DNA of 7,903 nt from Candidatus Aenigmatarchaeota archaeon (GTDB lineage Archaea > Aenigmatarchaeota > Aenigmatarchaeia > QMZP01): assembly GCA_016202785.1 (NCBI GenBank), contig JACQOC010000054.1, positions 1-7,903 of the forward strand. The letters run 5' to 3'. The notes beneath the pieces are model-generated. The model saw only the letters and a list, made by a program, of their open reading frames with translations, had not been told where the DNA came from and made no database searches. Made by a program: the position numbers and the translations under genes. Positions 1-5,400 of the stretch are shown here, piece after piece. Each line of letters begins with the position of its first letter. The stretch's first letter is position 1.

Positions 1-1857
1 GGCGGGGGTGGCGGCGGCGCAGCATCCATCCCGGCCGAACGGGCCAACGCTTCCAAAGCCATAGCCATCGACCCATCGTCCATCGAGGCCAAGCTGCGCA
101 AGGGCGAGAACAGAACCTTCCTGCTGAAGATAACCAACAACCAGGACAAGCCGGTTGCCGCACGCTTCGAGCTTAGCGGCGCTTCAGCCGGCTTCATAAC
201 CTTGGATTCGGACGGGCTGTACCTGACCAGGAGAGCGGGCGGCAGCCTGCTCATGCAGATAGCCATTCAGGCATCAGCACTGCCCGGCAGCTATGAAGGG
301 GAGTTGGCCGTAATAGCCAACGCCAGCCGCATTGCCGTGCCGGTGAAGATTGAAGTCCTGCCGCAGGCCTTTGCCGAGAAGTCGGTGAGGGTGGAAGTTT
401 TCAGCAAATCCGTCCAGCAGAACGGCACTCTAAGGTATCGGCTATTGCTGGCCAACATCGAGCAAGGGACCGAACTGGAGGTAATTGAAACCGTGGCTGC
501 AGACGGCTCAGGCAATGAGGTCAGCCGGCGCCAGTACCAGGAAACGGCCAGCGCAGTAATAGAGCGGGAATTGTCGACCACGGGCCTGCCGGCTGGCAGG
601 TATTTGCTCACGGTCAGCGTTGCCGCTGACGGCGAGGAATATGCCACGGCCGATTCCTTCGAGGTCAGCCTGCAGCTGCTTACCTCTGAGATGATAACCG
701 CCCTGGTATATGGCCTGCTGGGCGTGCTGGCCGCCCTCGGCGGTTACAAGGGCTACACACGCTACCGCACCTACCTGACCAAGAAGCTGACGTTCATCCC
801 GGCCAGGGCCGCGCTTTTGCCTAGCAAAGGCCTGTGGGTCGGCCAAATAGCGGAAAGCGGCAAGAAGGCGTTCCTGGCGCCGGAAGACCTTGCTACGCAC
901 GTCATAACCGCCGGTTCTACCGGCTCCGGCAAGACGGTTGCGGCCATGGCCGTGGTCGAGGAGCTCTTGAAGACGAAAGTTCCAGTCGTTGTCTTCGACC
1001 CGACGGCGCAATGGACCGGCTTCGTGAAGAAGTGCATGGACAGCAATATGCTGACCAAGTACCAGAAGTTCGGCATGAAGGATGATGATGCGCACAGCTT
1101 TGAGGGCATGATCTACGAGGTGGAGAACCCCAAGGTCAACATCGACTTCAAGAAGTACATGAACCCGGGCGAGATTACCATCTTTACCCTCAACAAGCTG
1201 AAGCCCGGCCAATATGATATTGCGGTCAAGAGCATCGTCGACAGCATCTTCTCCAAGGGCTGGGAAGAGTCCGGCAGCCTTAGGCTGCTGATCGTTTTCG
1301 ACGAAGTGCACCGCCTGCTGGAGCGCTACGGCGGCAAAGGCGGCTATATCGCGCTGGAACGGGCCGCAAGAGAGTTCCGGAAATGGGGCATCGGCATCAT
1401 CATGGTAAGCCAGGTGCTGGCCGACTTCAAGGAAGCGCTCAAGGGCAACGTCATGACCGAAATCCAGATGCATACCAAGAGCATGGAGGACATCCAGCGC
1501 TGCGCCGAGAAGTACGGCGCCGAGTACTCGAACCGGGTCACCAAGGAGTCGGTCGGCATCGGCATGGTGCAGAACCCCAAGTACAACAAGGGCCAGCCGT
1601 GGTTCGTCGAGTTTAGGCCGCTGCACCACAACCCGCACAAGATCAGCGCGGAGGAGATGGAGCAATACCGCAGGTTTGCCGGCAAGCTGGCCGCCATCGA
1701 GAAGGAGATACAGCTATTGGCGAAGAAGGCCGACACCAGCGACGTCGAGCTGGAGTTCAAATTGGCCGGCGAGAAGCTGAAGTCCGGCGCCTTCCGGATG
1801 GCCGAGTTCTACATCGAGAGCATCGAGAACAGCATCAAAGCCCTGAGGCGGAAATAA
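1..1857 (+). CDS. Membrane-anchored HerA/FtsK-superfamily ATPase with N-terminal Ig-like domains (5' partial)
   Basis: The frame is open from base 1 to the TAA at 1855-1857, giving 618 visible residues; the start lies outside the window. It opens with a run of six glycines, probably a linker after a missing N-terminal domain. Two beta-rich Ig-like segments follow (about residues 21-122 and 125-225), then one hydrophobic helix (about 230-250) and a basic stretch. The ATPase domain has Walker A GSTGSGKT (305-312), a following strand with VVVFDPTAQW (329-337 region), Walker B LLIVFDEVH (about 429-437, Asp434/Glu435) and a strand ending in the sensor motif VSQ (469-471), preceded by an Arg-rich AREFRKWGIG segment as in HerA. 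A helical tail (about 550-618) closes the protein. By family knowledge this is a hexameric pump or translocase core. Inference: the Ig domains face outside and the ATPase is cytosolic. The canonical N-terminal HAS barrel of DNA-repair HerA is not seen and no nurA is adjacent, so a role in surface assembly, secretion or DNA transfer is more likely than end resection. The substrate is unknown. Confidence 0.88.
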   Translation, partial: GGGGGGAASIPAERANASKAIAIDPSSIEAKLRKGENRTFLLKITNNQDKPVAARFELSGASAGFITLDSDGLYLTRRAGGSLLMQIAIQASALPGSYEGELAVIANASRIAVPVKIEVLPQAFAEKSVRVEVFSKSVQQNGTLRYRLLLANIEQGTELEVIETVAADGSGNEVSRRQYQETASAVIERELSTTGLPAGRYLLTVSVAADGEEYATADSFEVSLQLLTSEMITALVYGLLGVLAALGGYKGYTRYRTYLTKKLTFIPARAALLPSKGLWVGQIAESGKKAFLAPEDLATHVITAGSTGSGKTVAAMAVVEELLKTKVPVVVFDPTAQWTGFVKKCMDSNMLTKYQKFGMKDDDAHSFEGMIYEVENPKVNIDFKKYMNPGEITIFTLNKLKPGQYDIAVKSIVDSIFSKGWEESGSLRLLIVFDEVHRLLERYGGKGGYIALERAAREFRKWGIGIIMVSQVLADFKEALKGNVMTEIQMHTKSMEDIQRCAEKYGAEYSNRVTKESVGIGMVQNPKYNKGQPWFVEFRPLHHNPHKISAEEMEQYRRFAGKLAAIEKEIQLLAKKADTSDVELEFKLAGEKLKSGAFRMAEFYIESIENSIKALRRK

Positions 1858-1871
1858 GCCCGGCCTGGGCT
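1857..1871. terminator. Small hairpin in the convergent gap, weak terminator candidate
   Basis: A perfect 5-bp inverted repeat, AGCCC / GGGCT, with a 5-base loop sits immediately after the ATPase gene's stop codon, in the 33-base gap between convergent genes. It could fold on either transcript. No T-tract follows it on either strand, and archaeal termination usually depends on T-rich sequence, so this is only a candidate. The rest of the gap holds nothing I recognise. Confidence 0.2.
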
Positions 1872-1890
1872 GGCGATTCTTGCTGAAGCG

Positions 1891-2490
1891 CTAGAAAGTT
1901 ATCCGGTTCCGGTACCAGTGGACGGCAAGCATGATTAGGATGACCAGGGCTGCTGCCGCCAAGATAACCACGGCCTCGGCCGGCATGCCGGCTATCTGGC
2001 TGCCAGCATCAGCTTCAGCGTCAGGTGCAGCGCTCACCGATATGGTGCCAGGGGCAACCGCAATTTCGATCTGGTTGCCAAGGTCGTCATCCAGCCGCTG
2101 GCCTTCGACGTTTAGCTCGGCCGTCCCGGCCTGCTTGGCCTTGACATAGACGTAGGCAAGGAGCACGTTCTTGGCGCCCTTCTGCACAGATGTGCCAGAG
2201 TCGATAGCGGCCAGCGTGGCCTCAGCAGCTGACTTCACGGTCTTTTCTTCAATACCTTCCGCCCCAACGTACAAAACATCGACAATCTCAAGCACATCCT
2301 GGTCAGAGACCGTAACTTTCATGCCATAGCCAGCAAGCCCGTCTGGCGCTCCGTCCAGGATGATGCCGATGGCATGGGTCTGGCCGGCGACCATGTTTTG
2401 GCTGGCTATTCGCAGCACCTGTGCCTCCTGGGAGAAGGCCGTTTGCGGGACAAGGGCAAGGAAGGCGATGGCCAGCAGCAGCGCTTTCAT
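1891..2490 (-). CDS. Membrane-anchored cohesin-domain surface protein
   Basis: This 199-residue protein starts at ATG 2490-2488 and ends with TAG 1893-1891. Residues 1-20 form a classic signal peptide (MKALLLAIAFLALVPQTAFS, cleavage likely before QEA). Residues about 26-153 have the cohesin pattern: an early VAGQTHAIGIIL strand, then LAGYGMKVTVS, a VLEIVDV strand followed by a loop with glycines, a late LLAYVYVKAKQAGTAEL stretch, and a final DDDLGNQIEIAV strand pair. An Ala/Asp-rich linker (154-166) leads to a hydrophobic helix (about 170-190) and the short basic tail HWYRNRITF. Family knowledge: cohesins bind dockerins with high affinity, and anchoring cohesins tether dockerin proteins to cells. 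It has no cysteine, unlike its operon partner. The start is fixed by a strong SD and by abutting the previous gene's stop, so translation is probably coupled. Inference: it displays one cohesin outside the membrane to hold the dockerin protein encoded just upstream. A generic cohesin-fold adhesin is the alternative. Confidence 0.82.
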   Translation of the reverse strand: MKALLLAIAFLALVPQTAFSQEAQVLRIASQNMVAGQTHAIGIILDGAPDGLAGYGMKVTVSDQDVLEIVDVLYVGAEGIEEKTVKSAAEATLAAIDSGTSVQKGAKNVLLAYVYVKAKQAGTAELNVEGQRLDDDLGNQIEIAVAPGTISVSAAPDAEADAGSQIAGMPAEAVVILAAAALVILIMLAVHWYRNRITF

Positions 2491-5400
2491 TCAGGCCACC
2501 TCCAGGGACAGCGTCTTAACGTCATAATTGTCCACCCAGCCGTCGCCGTTGAAATCAAAAGCCGCCTGGTTGTCGAGCACAGACTGCGAATCCAGGTTGG
2601 CTGAGAATAGCGAAACGTCAGAATAGTCGACGCGGCCGTTGCCGTTGATGTCCTCATATTTGCCGTCATTGTCCGGGTCAGTAGGCTGGTTGAAGCCGTC
2701 GGCGAGCGATCCCGGAGCGGTAGTTCCAGCCGTTAGGCCCTGGGATTCGGTTATCTCCACCGTCGTTGAGAAGGCTTCCGACCGCAGGCCGTCGCCGTCC
2801 ACCACTGACAGCGCCACCTCATAGATTCCTTCGGCGGCATACGTGTGGAAAACAGTAGAGTCAGGCGTCACGGCGCCGCTGTCATCGCCGAAGTTCCAGA
2901 CATAGCTCGCGATGCCAATATCGTCGCTGGACAGGCTGGCGTCAAAGGAAACGGCTGGGCCTTCCACCACATGGTAGAATGAGGCGGTCGGCGCTTCGCC
3001 CAAGGCAAAAGACGCTTCGGCCTCGAAGGCCTCAAATCTGGTTCCGCCAGTATTGCAAGTTCCGACTGCAGTGCAGGGCCCATAGCTGCCTCCAGAACAT
3101 GTCTTGCGACCAGTGCAGCCAGATGCTGTTATGCAGCTCTGTTGACTGCCTGAGGTGCAACCACCAGAGCCTCTGCCTGTGGTTGGAGTCTTACCTGTAG
3201 ACGGGGTTTTAGGGTCGCTACCGACATTCTGTTGACAAACAATACCAGATGGATTATCCCTACCGTCACAATTGCTGTCTTTTCCATCGTTGCAAACTTC
3301 GTTAGCCCCAGGGTGTATGCTTTTGTCATTATCATTGCAATCTGTACCGGAAGAGCACGAAGAAGATTTTCCATTGTAGCCGTCAACATCTCTATCATTG
3401 CATGCGGATGACGTCTTACACTTGCCAGTGGCCGTGTCACAGCCATTGTCACAAATGTCATCAAACGTCCATTTATAGCATTTATTTACCGAGTCTAATG
3501 CACATATATACGTGCCCTCCGCACCAGTTGTACGACGACATGAGTAAGAATTTGGTTGATTGCAACCGTTGGTAGCGCACGGTTTTGAAGCAGTTGACGG
3601 ATCAGCAACGCATTTTTTCTGGCCTTGGTTGCAGGTAGGCGTAGAACCTGAACATCGGCCTTCGCGGAATTGTAGGCAGCCATCGGTGTCTTTGTAACAC
3701 TCTATATAGCTCGATGGTGTTGAGCAGATGAAATTTTCAGTGGCGCAGGCGTTTTTGGGGCAAGTGACTGCCGGCTTTTTACACTTTCCGGTGGAAGATT
3801 CGCAGGTTGCTCCCGGGCCCACATCATCAGTGCAGAGCAGTTTGGCAGACCACGCAAGACAGTTCTGTGGTGTCTTGACGCATTGTCTAGATGCGGTAGA
3901 GCCTAAGCATTCCCACTTATTTTCCTGGCTGCAGCCGCTGGTGCCGGAGCATGCCTGTAACTGCGGTTTTTGGCAAGAAGACTTTCCAAAAGAACCATAT
4001 TTGCATATTTCATCGGCTTGGCAGCACTTGCCGCCACCAAAGATGGTGGTTTCGCATTTGGGTCTGCCATCTTCGCACGTGCTGCCGGTTTGTGTATTAG
4101 CAACGCATTTTTTCTGGCCTTGGTTGCAGGTAGGCGTAGAACCTGAACATCGGCCTTCGCGGAATTGTAGGCAGCCGTTGGCGTCCTTGTAGCATTCCTT
4201 ATAGCTAGATGTTGTTGAGCAGATGAAATTTTCAGTGGCGCAGGCATTGGTGGGGCAGGATACCTTACATTTTCCAGTTGTGGAAATACAAGTGGAGCCG
4301 GGGCCGACATCGTCAGCACAGATGAGCTTGGCCGACCAAGCTAGGCAGTTCTGCGGAGTTTTGACGCATTGCCTGGAGGCAGTAGAACCCAAACATTCCC
4401 ACTTATTTTCCTGGCTGCAACCACTGACACCTGGGCATGCGGACAAAGGTGTTGGGGATTTGCACGTCGGATCTTTTTTCTCGCAAGTAGAGCTAAGCTT
4501 ACCGTTGGTGCATTTCTTGGTGCCGGCACAGCCATCGGTCATTGTGCATATTTGGTCGGTAGTGCAAGTTGTTGTTCCGCAAGCGGCGTCTTTTTTCTCG
4601 CAGATGTTGCTGAGTGTTCCGGAAACGCATCTTTTTATCCCATCACAGCCGTCAGTTCTGGTGCACGATTTATCTTCTATGCATTTAGTCGTGGAACCGC
4701 CGCAATTCTGGTCTTCCGGCGTGCCGCTCGATACACATACACCTTGCTGGCCGGAACCTGTTGGAAGGTTGCAATTGTCGACGCTCCTACACAGATAGCC
4801 GTCAGCACATTTTTCCACATCCTTCAGGCATGCAGAGTTTGTCGTTCTTGAACTTTGGCTGGCCTTGACGCATATCTTGCTCGACGTGCCGCCACATCTC
4901 CCCGTTTCGCAGTCATTGTGGATCGTGCAGGATTCGCCTTCCCGTTTCTTGATGGGAGTTGCACTGCCCACTGCCACAACTGCAGGATTGCAGCTTATCG
5001 GATTGCGGGTGCCGGAACTGGTGGTAAGCATGCCAACAACACCGGTTATGGTCTGCCTGGAGTCAGTGGAGAAAGAACAAGTAACCGCAAAGCACTCGCC
5101 AGACTTTCCTCCTGGGCAGGATAGTCGGTATTGCTGGCCGCCACACGATACTGTAGCGAAATTGAATTCAGAATTCAAGCTATATGTCAGTACGACTGAG
5201 GTACTGTCACCTTTCTGTATGTTTACCGGAGTGGCTTTGACGGTGCAGGAATTTTCTCCGGCCGGTCTTTCTCCACCAGGACTGGCAAGATCGACAGTAG
5301 TACTGCAGGTCGCATCTCCGATCTTTGCCTGGATTGTCTTGGTTCCTTCTCTGGTATTATATATGCACGTTGACCTGGTGCAAACACCGGAAGTAGAGGA

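Noticed and set aside
508..1665. Long minus-strand frame (385 codons) opposite the ATPase gene
   Set aside because: It lies wholly antisense to a gene with intact ATPase motifs and has no recognisable domain; GC-rich codons on the other strand make such frames common.
202..1857. A start for the ATPase gene at TTG 202
   Set aside because: The same frame is open without a stop back to base 1 and encodes a polyglycine linker and the first strands of the Ig-like domain, so 202 is an internal leucine and the gene is truncated by the window edge.
3973..4083. Granulin or IGFBP-like domain in the insert between the repeat A copies (residues 1264-1300)
   Set aside because: A CC pair and spaced cysteines are present, but the segment is too short and lacks the serial CC pattern of granulins, so I leave it as an unassigned Cys-rich insert.
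3604..4692. CRISPR-like array suggested by the repeated blocks
   Set aside because: The repeats are long, in frame, multiples of three apart and encode aligned Cys modules, so they are protein repeats.
4223..4798. Plus-strand frame of 191 codons, and a similar one at 3728-4192, with resembling products
   Set aside because: They resemble each other only because they are antisense to the two copies of repeat A; no SD, signal or domain supports them.
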